Origin: Metridium senile
Lineage: Eukaryota; Cnidaria; Anthozoa; Actiniaria; Metridiidae
Direction: 5' to 3'
DNA length: 64,000 nucleotides
NCBI GenBank assembly: GCA_949775045.1
Contig: OX459106.1
Coordinates: 246,001 to 310,000, forward strand
Shown here: in pieces, positions 46,495 through 57,511 of the stretch
How the letters are laid out: every line of letters begins with the position of its first letter
Numbering within the stretch: the first letter of the stretch is position 1
The notes under the pieces: model-generated
Told to the model about the DNA's origin: nothing
Database searches by the model: none
Seen by the model: the letters and a program-made list of their open reading frames with translations, nothing else
Position numbers and translations under genes: made by a program

Positions 46495-49400
46495 TCAATC
46501 ACTATCGAATCTGATAGAGTTGATTGAGGTGTTGATAGCTCCTCCTCGATAACTGCCTCGCTTTTTCTTGGTCTTCTCGTGACGGAACGATTTACCTGCA
46601 AAATACATCAAAGGTTTGTACAATGATATGATAATCATCATCATCGTCATCAATATCGTCAAACTCACCATCATTGCTATCGCCATCAATGTTATTATTG
46701 TCATTATCATCGCTTATCATTATCAAATCAAATCAAATTGTATTGCGCTTATCATTGTCATCACCAACACCAGCATAACCATCATTACCACCAAGTTCCC
46801 CATCCGGCATTGCTATCATCATCATCATTATTGTCGTCGTCATCATCATCATAAACACCATCATAATCATCATCATCAACACCACCATCATCATCACCAT
46901 CATCAACACCATCATCACCACCATCATTATCACCATCATCATCGTCGTCATCAACACCATCATCATAATCCACCACCATCACCATCATCATCATCAACAC
47001 ACCATCATCATCATCATCATCATCAACACCATAATCATCATCAACACCACCATCATCATCACCATCACCATCTTCAACATCATCACCATCATCATCATCA
47101 TCATCAACACCATCATCATCATCATCAACCGGCCAACATCATCATCAACACACCATCATCATCATCATCAACACCATTATCATCAACACCACCACCACCA
47201 CCACCATCGTCATCATCATCATCACCACCACCATCATCATTATTATCATCCCAACCATCATTATCAATATCTTCACCATATCAACAACATCGGTACCACC
47301 ATCCTCATAATTAGTACAGATTTCGTATGACTGTGAAAAGTTCAGTGCCGTGTGCGTTCCTTGCTGCCAACGTGATGTTTCTAAAATTTTGTTTTTGCCT
47401 TGCCTTGACCGTGTTCTTGCCGTGAGCTTTTCATCTTCATTACCAACGTCATCACAATTATTAATGCCACCATTATCAACAATCATTTACTGTACTAAGA
47501 TTATTATCGCCCTATGACCCCCACAGTTGCCATATACTATGTTGTCCGGCTGCATACAGTCATTGAAAAAAAAAAACATTGTCGCCGACCGACTCCGCGA
47601 CTACGCGACTACCCCAAGCGGGAGTATGGGTAAAAATCACTGAAGCAATAACTTTTTAGCACGCGCTATAGAATACGCTGAAATATGGCGAGTACATGAA
47701 TGAAGGTGTGCCATCGCGTTCTGTGCAAAGAAATAAACCGTTGTATAGAGCGTGGAGATATCGACAAGTAAATAGCTACTTTTTCATGCAGAAGATTTGT
47801 GTCATCCAAATCAATTGCCAGCGTAAATGTTCGTTGTATGCTCGAGGCTAATCAAAATAAAAACAAGGCACTGAGAGCTCAAGATATTAATAATATATGC
47901 AGCTAACTGCTACAGTGATTTCTACCCATATTCCTTTTAGGTCTAGTCGCGAAGCTGGTCGGCGATAACGTTTTTTCAAATGACTGTATCCAGCGTGGAT
48001 ACGCGTAGTGTAGTGGTAACACATCGGACTAGAAAGCCGAAACCATGGGGCTCAAATTCACGCAAAGGGCATGTGATATTTTTCTCATGTATATGTATTT
48101 CACTTATACACCAACGCCCCATTTCAATTCATTTACTGTTAATACTAACCTTTAGTGAACTTTAGATCTCTATTTGCTCTCTCTCCCCAGTCTCCAGTCG
48201 CCCCAATCTGAAACAGAGCACATGATGGAGGTGAGATGGTTTAGTCTAGAGTGTTATTATTATTGTGTGTGATTGTTGTTTTATATTTTGTTCTATCGTT
48301 TGTTTGTTTGTCTGTTTGTTTGTCTGTTTGTTTGTCTGTTTGTTTGTCTGTTTGTTTGTATGTTTGTCTGTTTGTTTGTTCATTTGTTTGCTTGTTCATT
48401 TGTTTGCTTGTTTGTTTATTCATTGGCATGGGTGGCCTAGCGGTTAAATCGCTGGCCTCTCACCGCTGTGGTCCAGGTTCGAGTCCCGGCTCGGGCATGG
48501 ATTATATGTGAGTTGAGTTTGTTTGATGTGTTCTTCTCTCCTATGCCACTAGGGTTTTTCTCCGGGTTATCCGGTTTTCCTCCCTCCACAAAAATGAACA
48601 TGTGAGCTGCGTTGTGTGCAAAATAATTAACGTAGAGGTAGTGAGTGTGTGTCTGAGTCTCCCCAATTAGCCACTGGCTAAATACATTGAGACGTTAAAA
48701 AAAGTGATTTATTTATTTATTTTTCATTTGTTTGTGTGTCTATTTATTTGTTTGTTCGTTTGTTTGCTTGTGTGTTTATAAGTTATATTGTTTGTTTATT
48801 TGTACGTTTGTAATTGTCTGTTTGTCTGTCTGTTTGTTCATTTGTTTATTGATTTGCTAGCTTGCTAGCTTGCTAGCTTGTTCGTTTGTTTGCTAGTCTG
48901 TTAACTATGTTTTCACAAACCTTAGCTTCAAAACTGTTGTCCTGTAAACGTGGGTCAACTTCGACTGCTTCTTCAACAACACGACGAAACGGTGTCTTTA
49001 TAGAGCTACCATTCTAAACCACAAGAGATATTCATTAATAAACATAATAGATATGATGATATCGCGCAAACCCCATTGGACTCGTCAGTTTAATTAATCG
49101 TTTGTCATCAGTACAGTGCATTTTCTTATAGTCTGTTTTGTAAAAAAATTGTTTTGTAAGTGTAGTTTTATTGTTATTTACAATGGGGTTGCGCCTCGCA
49201 TGGGACCTGTGTCCCGTTCGCGCAAACCCCATTGGGCTCGTTTAATTAATCGTTTGTGTGCATTGTCATTTAGTCTGTTTTGATAGTCTGTTTTGTAAAC
49301 CTGTTTTGTAAGTCTAATTTGTAACTAATACGTGCCCAATAAAGCTGTTAGAACAATAATAATAACAATGATAGTGATTGCACTAATATAAAGGATTCCG

Positions 49401-49746
49401 TTCAGTGACCACGAATGACAGAATTAATAATAGATAATAAATAATAGAAGTAATGATGATAATGATGAAGTGATTATGATAGTTATGATAATAACAAAGT
49501 TGACGATACTGATGATAACATTAATGCTAATTCTTATAATAGTAAGTTATGATGATAATATTAATAGATGTAATGATGATGATGATGATGACAGGGATGA
49601 TGATGATGATGATGATGATGATAATGATAATGCAGATTATGATGATGATAATGATGATGATGATAATGATAATGAAGATGATGATGATGATAATGATGAA
49701 GATAATGATGGTGATGATGATAATGATGATGATAATGATGACGATA

Positions 49747-49781
<35 letters not shown>

Positions 49782-52685
49782 GATGATGAGAAAAATGATG
49801 ATAATAATGATAATGATAACAATAATAATAATAATAAAATCGATATACCATTTTATCTTTCTTCTTGTGAGACCCATTGACAGACACTGGTGTTGATGAA
49901 GACACTGAAATAAATAAACACATAAAAATAGATATAAAATACATAAAAATAGATATAAAATACATAAAAATAGATATAAAATACATAAAAATAGATATAA
50001 AATACATAAAAATAGATATAAAATACATAAAAATAGATATATAATACATTATAAAATTCATGAATAATTAATGATATTTTACAAAAGAAACATAGTATAT
50101 GAAATTACAATTTGTAATTGAATAATTTTCAAAATTGGACGAGCCTTTTAGGCAAGTCCAATTTGATAACTTTCAAAACATCACGAGTATCTATTAATTA
50201 TAAATTATAAATTAATTGTACGAAAAGATTGTACGGTTTTTTTATTTATTATTATAATATACTGGAAAACTAATTGGTACTCTGCAATAGTCCTTTTCAC
50301 AGTTCTGCCTCAGTGACCATGAATAATAGTTCCAAGTCGAGGGACCTTCATGTTGCTGCGCATGATAAATTATAGTTTTGCTATGCACATCAACTCGAAC
50401 CTTGACTTCAAACTATTATTCATTGTCACTGAACAGAACTGTGAAATAACTATTTAAGATTTAATTCTACTCCTCTCGTCCAATCAGAATAGAGTAACTT
50501 TGTACAGTATATATTATTATAATTGTTATAAGTGGTTCCGTGTGGGTGAAATGGTAACAAGAATTCAGTTCATTTCTGTGACTTTACAAACCTGATGATG
50601 ATTCAGAATGTCCATTAGTTAGCTTGTCCTCGGCTTTCCTCAATGATGAGGTATCCTCGCTGTCTTCTTCACCACTTGAACTTTCATCAGAGCTGCTCTC
50701 TGAAAAATAGAAAACATTATTATGAAAATACAATAATAGATTGGTTGATCCTCTTGTACTCCGACGAAGGGCTAAAGCTCGAAGAGTCAGTAATAACCAT
50801 TAAAACCATTATAACCATTGAACCAGAGGTGAATACACCGAATCGAAATATGGCGTCCAATTTGAATAACTATTGTTCTTGACTGACTAGCCTCATGTTT
50901 ACATTGAAACACAATGGCGTTTTCACATGTATGAGAGCTAGCTAGTCTGTCAAGAACAATAGTTATTCAAATTAAACACCATATTTGGATTCTGTGTATA
51001 ATTGCCCTAGTATATACACTTACAATTCACAACCGAACAAAAAATAAAAATAAAAAATTTTCTGCATAAAATTATATATAAATTTATTGTATAATATTAC
51101 AAATCGTTCTTATACACCAATGTACATATGTATCAGCGGTAGATTTGGCTTAATATCCCGAGATTGCGAACCAATGAGCGTTCTTATGAGGTTGTGAAAT
51201 GGTCTATACTAATCTTCATTATCACATATTTCAGTACAAACCTTTTTGTGTTTTCTTCTTTTGCTTTTTCTTGCCAGATTTAGCTTTTTTCTCATCTTCA
51301 GAACTTTCCTCGCTAGAGGAGCTCTTCTCCTCCTTCTTCTTGCTCTTTTTCTTATTAACTTTCTTTGACTCTTCATCATCGTCAGAGCTGTCTTCGGAGC
51401 TTTCTGAACTTGATGTGGACGATTTCTTCTTGCTCTTTTGATTTACTTTCTTGGTTTTCTTGATTTGTTTTGGTGTATCTTCGTTTTCTGAATCTGAGCC
51501 GCTCGATGTTTCTTTGCTTTTTTTCTCTTTAGATTCTTTGGGAGAATCGTCTTCTGAGCTGTCGTCACTCTCTGATTCTGAGCTACTTGAGTCTTGTTTC
51601 TTCTTGCCTTTGGATTTTAATTGTGTTTGGTTCTTAGCTCCTTTTTTCTTTTCTTTTTTGGACGTGGTTTCTTCGCTGGTTGAGCTGGAAGATGCTTTTT
51701 TTGTTTTACTTTGCTTTTCACTTTCAGACGAGCTCTCTTCACTTTCAGAACTATCGTCTGAACTTGAATCTTTCTTATTGTCTTTCTTTGATTTGATTTT
51801 TGTAGGTTTTTCTTCTTCTTCTCTTTCATCGCTACTCTCTGAACTTGAGTCTTTCTCTTTTTGTTTCTTTGCTGTTGTCTTTTTAGGTTTTTCTTCGTCC
51901 TCGCTTTCATCGCTACTCTCTGAACTTGAATCTTTCTCTTTTTGTTTCTTTGCTGTTGTTTTTGTAGGTTTTTCTTCTTCCTCACTTTCCTCACTACTGT
52001 CAGAGCTAGAATCTTTCTCTTTCTGCTTGTCTTTCTTTACAACTTTTGTCTGTTTTTTAGCCTTCTTTTCTTCTTCATCATCGCTTTCGTCGCTACTGTC
52101 AGAGCTAGAATCTTTTTTTTGTTGCTTGGCTTTCTTCACTAGTTTCTTTTCTTTCTTACTTTTTTCTTCATCTTCATCTGAGCTGCTATCGCTGCTTGAG
52201 CTACTGGAGGACTTTGCCTTCTTTGATTTTTTCGTTGCTTTATTTTCTGATGTATCCATATTTTCAGGACTGGATAATTCTTTCTTGGATTTTTGTTGTT
52301 TTGATTTTGATTCTTTTTCTTCTTCTTCACTTTCATCTGAACTAGATTCTACATGTACAAAGAATAAAACATTGTGATATGAAAACAATGTTACTGTACT
52401 TTTTGACTTTCTGCAAACTCAGACATTTCAACAGCTTGTTGTGAAACACGTTATTAGCTGTCGTCAATCAAAACTATTTAGTCTGTACCTTTTAAATCCT
52501 TGATTGACGGCAGCGAAATGCGTATTTCGCAACTAGCCATTGGAATGTCTGAGTTCGCAGAAAGTCGAAAACCGCAGTAATTGACAAAGAAAAGTCAACT
52601 TTAGAAACAAAAGGACCATGAACTTATACATGTATTGTACATTTGAAAATGCTTTGTTCATTGATTTTGTGGGTGCATGTTTGTC

Positions 52686-52717
<32 letters not shown>

Positions 52718-53174
52718 AGTCAGTCAGTCAGTCAGTCTGTCTGTCAGTCAAACGGTCAGTCAGTCAGTCAATCAGTCAGTCCGTCAGTCAGTCCGTCAAT
52801 CAGTCAGTCTGTCAGTCAGTCCATCAGTCTGTCAGTCAATCAGTCTAACAATCAGTCCGTCAGTCAGTCCATCAGTGAGTCAGTCTGTCAGTCAGTCAGT
52901 CCATCAGTCTGTCAGTCAGTCAATCAGTCTAACAATCAGTCCATCAGTCAGTCCATCAGTGAGTCAGTCAATCAGTCTGTCAGTCAGGCCGTCAGTCAGT
53001 GAGTCAGTCTGTCAGTCAGTCCATCTGTCATGCAGTCAGTCTACCAGTCAGCCAGTCAGTCAATCAGTCAGTCAGTCAGTCAGTCTGTCCGTCAGTCAGT
53101 TAGTACGTCAGTCAGTCTGTCAGTCTGCCAATCAGTCAGTCCGTCAGTCAATCAGTCTGTCAGTCAATCAGTCT

Positions 53175-53209
<35 letters not shown>

Positions 53210-56200
53210 TGTCAATCAGTCAGTCAGTCAGTCAGTCCATCAATTAGTCAGTCAGTCCATATGTTAATCAGTCAGTCAGTCAGTCAGTCAGTCAGTCAGT
53301 CAGTCAGTCAGTCAGTCAGTCAGTCAGTCAGTCAGTCAGTCAGTCAGTCAGTCAGTCAGTCAGTCAGTCAGTCAGTCAGTCAGTCAGTCAGTCAGTCAGT
53401 CAGTCAGTCAGTCAGTCAGTCAGTCAGTCAGTCAGTCAGTCAGTCAGTCAGTCTGTCAGTCAGTTAACCAGCCCTCAAGGACAGAATGTCCCACATGTAG
53501 CCCTAAGTTTAATTGCAAAAACAGCTGTACCTGATGATGATGAAGCTGCTGCTTTGCGTTTTTTCAATGGTGGTTCCTTCATGCTATTTTCTTTTCTTTT
53601 TCTTTTGGTTTGCTGGGAACTGACATTAAAGAATAAATAAATAGACAAATAAATAAATAAACACTTAAATACACAAATAAATAAACAAATAAATACATTA
53701 AAAATTCTGAAATTGCAGTAAGGATTCACTCCAACTCAACAGGCCATGAGAATAATTTCAAGGATGTTAAAATCATCGACAACAAGAAAAACAACCACCA
53801 ACGATTATTTCTGGAAGCTTAGTACTCATTGAAAGACCCCAAGTCAACAAATAACAGTATCAAGATACCAGAAATATATCAAACTCTTGTTAATGATCCA
53901 AGCGTGAGCAGCGGCGCACGCACACATCATTCAAATGCATGTGCCACAACCACAACCACAACTGCCACTGATGAAGGTCTGTGATAATGGACCGAAACAT
54001 CTGATACTTTCAAGTTTTCAAGTCAAAGACAAAACGTAAAAAATAATTTATAAATACATAATTAAATAAATAAATAATTTTTTATAAACAATTAATATCT
54101 TAAAGTTAATCAATCTGTCAGTCATTTATTAGGTCAGCCATTAAGATCAGTCAATCAACCAGTCAATCAACCAGTCAATCAATCAGTCAATCAACCAGTC
54201 AATCAACCAGTCAAACCAGTCAATCAACCAGTCAATCAACCAGTCAATCAACCAGTCAATCAATCAGTCAGTCAACCAGTCAACCAAGCATTCAGTCTAT
54301 CAATCAGTCAATCAACCAGTCAATCAACTAGTCAATCAACAAGTCAATCAACCAGTTAATCAACCCGTCAATCAACCAGTCAATCAAACAGTCAATCAAC
54401 CAGTCAATCAACCAGTCAATCAAAAAGTCAATCAAATAGTCCATCAACCAGTCAATCAATCAACCAGTCAATTAATCAACCAGTCAATCAACTAAATGTA
54501 GTCAATCAATCAACCAGTCAATCAACCAGTCAATCAAACAATCAACCAGTCAATCATCTAGTCAATCAATCATTTAGTCAATCAATCAGTCAATCATTCA
54601 GCCAATCAATTCAGCCAATCAATCAAACAATCAATCAATCAATGTGCTCCGACTTTGTGAAATTAACAACGCACCTTCCACAGAGTCATTCAACAAAACT
54701 AAAGAAATAATTTTTTATATTCCTAGGTTTTTTTTATTACTATTCTCATCATCATTATTTTCCAATATTGTTATAGCAATAATTTATATTTCCTATTCAT
54801 TACTTCCATATTATTGTAAGAGCACTGAGATTATGTAGTGCGCTAAGAATCAAATTAATAATAATTATTATTATTCATAGTATAACGTTTCTTCAACCAA
54901 AATGTTCTTTAATTTCCAAACTTTCGGGCATAACAGCCCATCATCAGGGTTACAGTGTAAGTGTAAAACTATTTAAAGCACGTGGATCTGTTTGTATTCG
55001 TGTTCTTCAACCATGTTTACACTTACACTGTAACCCTGATGATGGGCTGTTAGGCCCTAAAGCTTGGAAAATAAAAAAGAAACATTTTGGTTGAAGAAAC
55101 GTTATACTATGAATGAAAAACCAACCAACAAAGACATTTTAAAATTATTATTATTATCATCAATCCATCAGTCAATCAATCAACCAATCAATCAACCAGT
55201 CCATCAATGTAAAGACAATGATACCATGATAGTATTGTTTACCTCAATTGTGATGATTTCCACATGTCGAACCATTGTAATATATTACTCTCCTGACAAG
55301 CTGTTTTAATCTAGAAGCAAAAATAACAGAAAGTTCAGAAAGGTGAAACTCACATGACAAATTGCCCTATTTCATTATGACGTCTGTGTTTTAGTGGGGG
55401 ATAGAATAGCCAAAAACAATGGTAATTTCAACTAAATCTTCTTTCTCTTTGGAATTTATGGCATTTTGTTGTCATTTCTTTCCTATCCGTCTTGTAAATG
55501 CAATTTTATCGTGTATTCTTTTATTGTTGTTATGAATCTGTCCCTCACTGTCGACCATGATCATTAGCGTTAGAACAATAGAATGTTTTGATGTGACGTC
55601 ATAATGAAATAGGACAATTCAAATCAGACCTCAACTCAAAAACATGCATTAGAGAAAAAATCGACACATGAGTTAGAATGTAGCTACCCTTGAAACTAGA
55701 GGGTTTCTTGATCTAGTATTTGTATTTATCATTTGTACGTCTGTGTTCGTTATTCTCTAGAGAAACCCTCTTGCCGAATGAGCCCAGTCTTTTGAATTCA
55801 CAGAGGGTCAGAGTCAGACCCTGGCCTTCTGATTGGTTTAAGTCTATGAAGACCTTTGATTGGACGTAATTTGACAGCTTGATGAGATTAGGTTCCAAAT
55901 ATAGCTATAATTGAGTGTTTAATCAAATCAACATAGAAGTGAGATTCTAAGCTCTTTGGGCCAGAGGTTGATTTCTAGTTGCATCACAAACCGTCAAATA
56001 ATTTACAAATGCTAAAGAAAGTAGAAAAAAGATATAGCAATTATTGCTTCAACAAACAAACAAATATCTATTTTTTTTTTAGATTACTTTTTATATTTTT
56101 AGAAAATAGCTAGAATAAAGAAATATGTTCACAGATCGACACATTCACTGTTATAGCTGTTCTCAGTCTCACACGCTAGTTAACTATAAAACATAATTTG

Positions 56201-57490
56201 ATGTCTGGACTTGATCTTCGTGGACGTCAATCAACGATATTTCCAAGGAAACTCAGCCAAAATCGTTGGTTGCGAACGGCGATAAATTAGCGTTAACGAA
56301 AAAATTGTTTAAATAAGATCTTATTTTGATAGAATTGAATCTTCTATTTGTCTTTTTATCAAACTTTTTCGTCCTAGAATACTCGGAAATCAATATTGGA
56401 GAGATTAAAATCGATTCAACCCATTTTACGGGCCGAAACTCTACTAATTAAAACGAGTTTATCGCTGATCTGCAACTGACATTTTCAGGTACGTGTTGCC
56501 CTGGAAATACAGTTGATTGACGTCCACTAAAATCAAGTTTAGACGGCAAAGTTTTATAGTTAACAGGCACTGTGACTGAGAACAGCTGTAAAGAACTCCA
56601 TAAAATAATAGCAAAGTAATATCAAACTGGTTTGGAAATTGATTGTCATGCTAAAATTGAAGATGTCTCTTTGGCACTATAATCGATTTGTAACAATGAA
56701 TGATATATTTAAGGTAGCTGTACCTATTATCGCGCACATCCTATTATCGTGCTTTTCGTAAAAAATAAAAATATATCTTCTATTCTGCATAAAAGTTTAT
56801 TGAAAAAAGTGGACTAAAAAAGTTGGTTGCAACAAAATAAGCAGCCATAATTGTTTTAATTAATTTTGAAGAAGTTTTTACGATAATAGGATGTGCGCGA
56901 TAATAGGTACGACTACTTTATTCGAACGTGAAATAAATATGCTCACAAAATTAAAGCACGTTTAATAGAGTACAAACACTAAAAGTGTGCAACATAAATA
57001 CCACTAAATACTGCTAAATTATGCAAATTCCTTTGTTCTCTATTGTTTAATCAACACTATTTAGTGGTAAATAGTACAAAATGTTGCACACTTTTAGTGG
57101 TTGTACTCTAGCATCGAACTTTATGTACAAGTTACCAAAATAATACAAAAAAAATTACTAAAAGTATAAATTAAACAACACAATCAAATTGAAATACATG
57201 CAATATATATTGGGAATTAATTTCATGGCATAAAAATCAAAATACAAAACATGCAAAACGCACAAATGAACGAGACCGAACTTCGAACCCGGGCTTCGAA
57301 CTACAAAAAATTGCACGATTGCAGAATTCGATATAATGTTTCGGTTCTGTGGTTTCAAATTAAGAAATACGTTACTTACCGGCCCAATCTCCTTAAGCAA
57401 AACCTTGGCACTTCTATTCAGTTTATTTTCAACAAGAAATGCGTAGATATGAGGGAAAATATCGCTTGGTACTGAACTATCGTCCGCCAT
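46495..57490 (-). CDS. NOLC1: Nucleolar and coiled-body phosphoprotein 1 (Nopp140)
   Basis: Recognised exons, minus strand: 57490-57380, 53612-53531, 52348-51242, 50699-50592, 49904-49849, 49013-48921, 48207-48150, 46595-46495. Exon 1 starts [20 protein letters not shown], a LisH-type N-terminus as in vertebrate NOLC1. The 1.1 kb exon encodes alternating acidic Ser/Glu and basic Lys blocks. The last exons form the conserved SRP40 C-terminal domain: [20 protein letters not shown], then [19 protein letters not shown], then [22 protein letters not shown]1 is a nucleolar/Cajal-body chaperone of box C/D and H/ACA snoRNPs. The phase (0 to 0) permits at least one missing exon between 57380 and 53612 for the rest of LisH; I could not find it. 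The acceptor of 53612 is the least certain. The introns are packed with CAGT- and CAATCAACCAGT-type repeats. Confidence 0.9.
46630..47290 (+). repeat. (ATC)n microsatellite
   Basis: ATC/ACC tract of about 650 bp in the last NOLC1 intron. Open frames on both strands are artefacts. Confidence 0.92.
47556..47990. mobile_element. ~430-bp DNA-transposon-like repeat, copy 2
   Basis: Second copy of the 28010-28437 element, with ends ACAGTCATTGAAAAA and TTTTTTCAAATGACTGTA and GTCGCCGAC/GTCGGCGA inside. Confidence 0.75.
47998..48062 (+). mobile_element. Degraded tRNA-like sequence (SINE head?)
   Basis: TAGTGTAGTGGTAACAC resembles a D arm, CGGACTAGAAAGCCG an anticodon arm, and GGCTCAAATTCACGC a weak B box. 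The acceptor stem does not pair well. Probably a SINE remnant. Confidence 0.35.
48296..48425 (+). repeat. (TTTGTCTG)n microsatellite
   Basis: TTTG/TCTG tetramers directly left of the SINE head. A similar TTTG-rich stretch follows the SINE (48715-48905). Confidence 0.9.
48427..48712 (+). mobile_element. SINE with intact tRNA-Glu(CTC)-like head
   Basis: The head has A box GTGGCCTAGCGGTT, anticodon-loop GGCCTCTCACC and B box GGTTCGAGTCCC, as in tRNA-Glu. The body and tail are shared with the copies at 1646 and 36433, ending GAGACGTTAAAAAAAGTGAT. It is the most complete copy of this family here. Confidence 0.85.
49040..49330. repeat. Duplicated intron segment
   Basis: CGCGCAAACCCCATTGG, CTCGT, TTTAATTAATCGTTTGT and TAGTCTGTTTTG(TAA) occur twice, at about 49055-49145 and 49218-49300. 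Confidence 0.75.
49549..49840 (+). repeat. (GAT)n microsatellite
   Basis: Nearly pure GAT/AAT tract ending just beyond a NOLC1 donor. Frames through it are artefacts. Confidence 0.92.
49917..50046 (+). repeat. 21-bp tandem repeat, about six units
   Basis: ACATAAAAATAGATATAAAA plus T, nearly perfect, just upstream (minus sense) of the acceptor of exon 49904-49849. Confidence 0.9.
50050..50445. repeat. Dispersed repeat and inverted-repeat MITE
   Basis: 50124-50290 is related to 20410-20595. 50295-50445 is an inverted repeat (CAGTGACCATGAATAATAGT ... CTATTATTCATTGTCACTG), a relative of 14189-14311. Confidence 0.65.
50829..50999. mobile_element. MITE, relative of 30586-30735
   Basis: ACACCGAATCGAAATATGGC at left, inverted at right (ACCATATTTGGATTCTGTGT), with AACTATTGTTCTTGACTGAC inside. 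Confidence 0.75.
52400..52576. mobile_element. Palindromic MITE
   Basis: TTTTTGACTTTCTGCAAACT ... GCTGTCGTCAATCAA pairs with TTGATTGACGGCAGC ... GAGTTCGCAGAAAGTCGAAA. Confidence 0.75.
52680..53462 (+). repeat. (CAGT)n tetranucleotide array
   Basis: About 780 bp of CAGT/CAAT/CTGT tetramers. About 53268-53450 is almost pure. It lies in a NOLC1 intron. All three plus frames are open by chance. Confidence 0.95.
54110..54645 (+). repeat. (CAATCAACCAGT)n array
   Basis: 12-bp and 8-bp units of CAATCAACCAGT over about 530 bp, in the same NOLC1 intron as the CAGT array. Confidence 0.9.
54877..55115. mobile_element. Inverted-repeat element
   Basis: ATAGTATAACGTTTCTTCAA ... CATCATCAGGGTTACAGTGT pairs with ACACTGTAACCCTGATGATG ... 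TTGAAGAAACGTTATACTAT. The arms are about 95 bp. Confidence 0.85.
55120..56140. other. NOLC1 intron, no exon recognised
   Basis: A small inverted repeat (TCTAGAGGGTTTC / GAAACCCTC) lies at 55695-55770. The missing NOLC1 exon may be hidden in this or neighbouring intron sequence. Confidence 0.4.
56150..56592. mobile_element. DNA-transposon-like element with inverted ends
   Basis: TATAGCTGTTCTCAGTC ... GTGGACGTCAATCAAC at left is inverted at right (GTTGATTGACGTCCAC, GACTGAGAACAGCTGTAAAG). Confidence 0.75.
56711..57110. mobile_element. Two adjacent inverted-repeat elements
   Basis: 56711-56927: GTACCTATTATCGCGCACAT pairs with ATGTGCGCGATAATAGGTAC. 56968-57112: GAGTACAAACACTAAAAGTG pairs with CACTTTTAGTGGTTGTACTC. 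Confidence 0.8.
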
Positions 57491-57505
57491 GTTGCCTTCC
57501 ACATG

Positions 57506-57511
57506 CACGTG
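57506..57511 (-). promoter_or_regulatory. E-box (CACGTG) next to NOLC1 start
   Basis: Perfect CACGTG 16 bp upstream of the ATG. MYC-type E-boxes are common near ribosome-biogenesis genes. Function here is inferred only. Confidence 0.3.

Noticed and set aside
46616..47486. His/Pro-rich 232-codon frame and its antisense
   Set aside because: (ATC)n microsatellite in a NOLC1 intron.
48427..48500. Functional tRNA-Glu gene
   Set aside because: Same reason: it is the head of a SINE with at least three other copies here.
49470..50061. Asp-rich, Met/Ile-rich and His/Ser-rich frames on both strands
   Set aside because: Translations of the (GAT)n tract and of the 21-bp repeat.
51451..52377. 308-codon plus-strand frame opposite the Ser/Glu/Lys exon
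   Set aside because: It is the antisense of the NOLC1 low-complexity exon; Ser/Phe-rich composition mirrors the codon repeats.
52618..53467. Gln/Ser/Val-rich frames
   Set aside because: Artefact of the (CAGT)n array.
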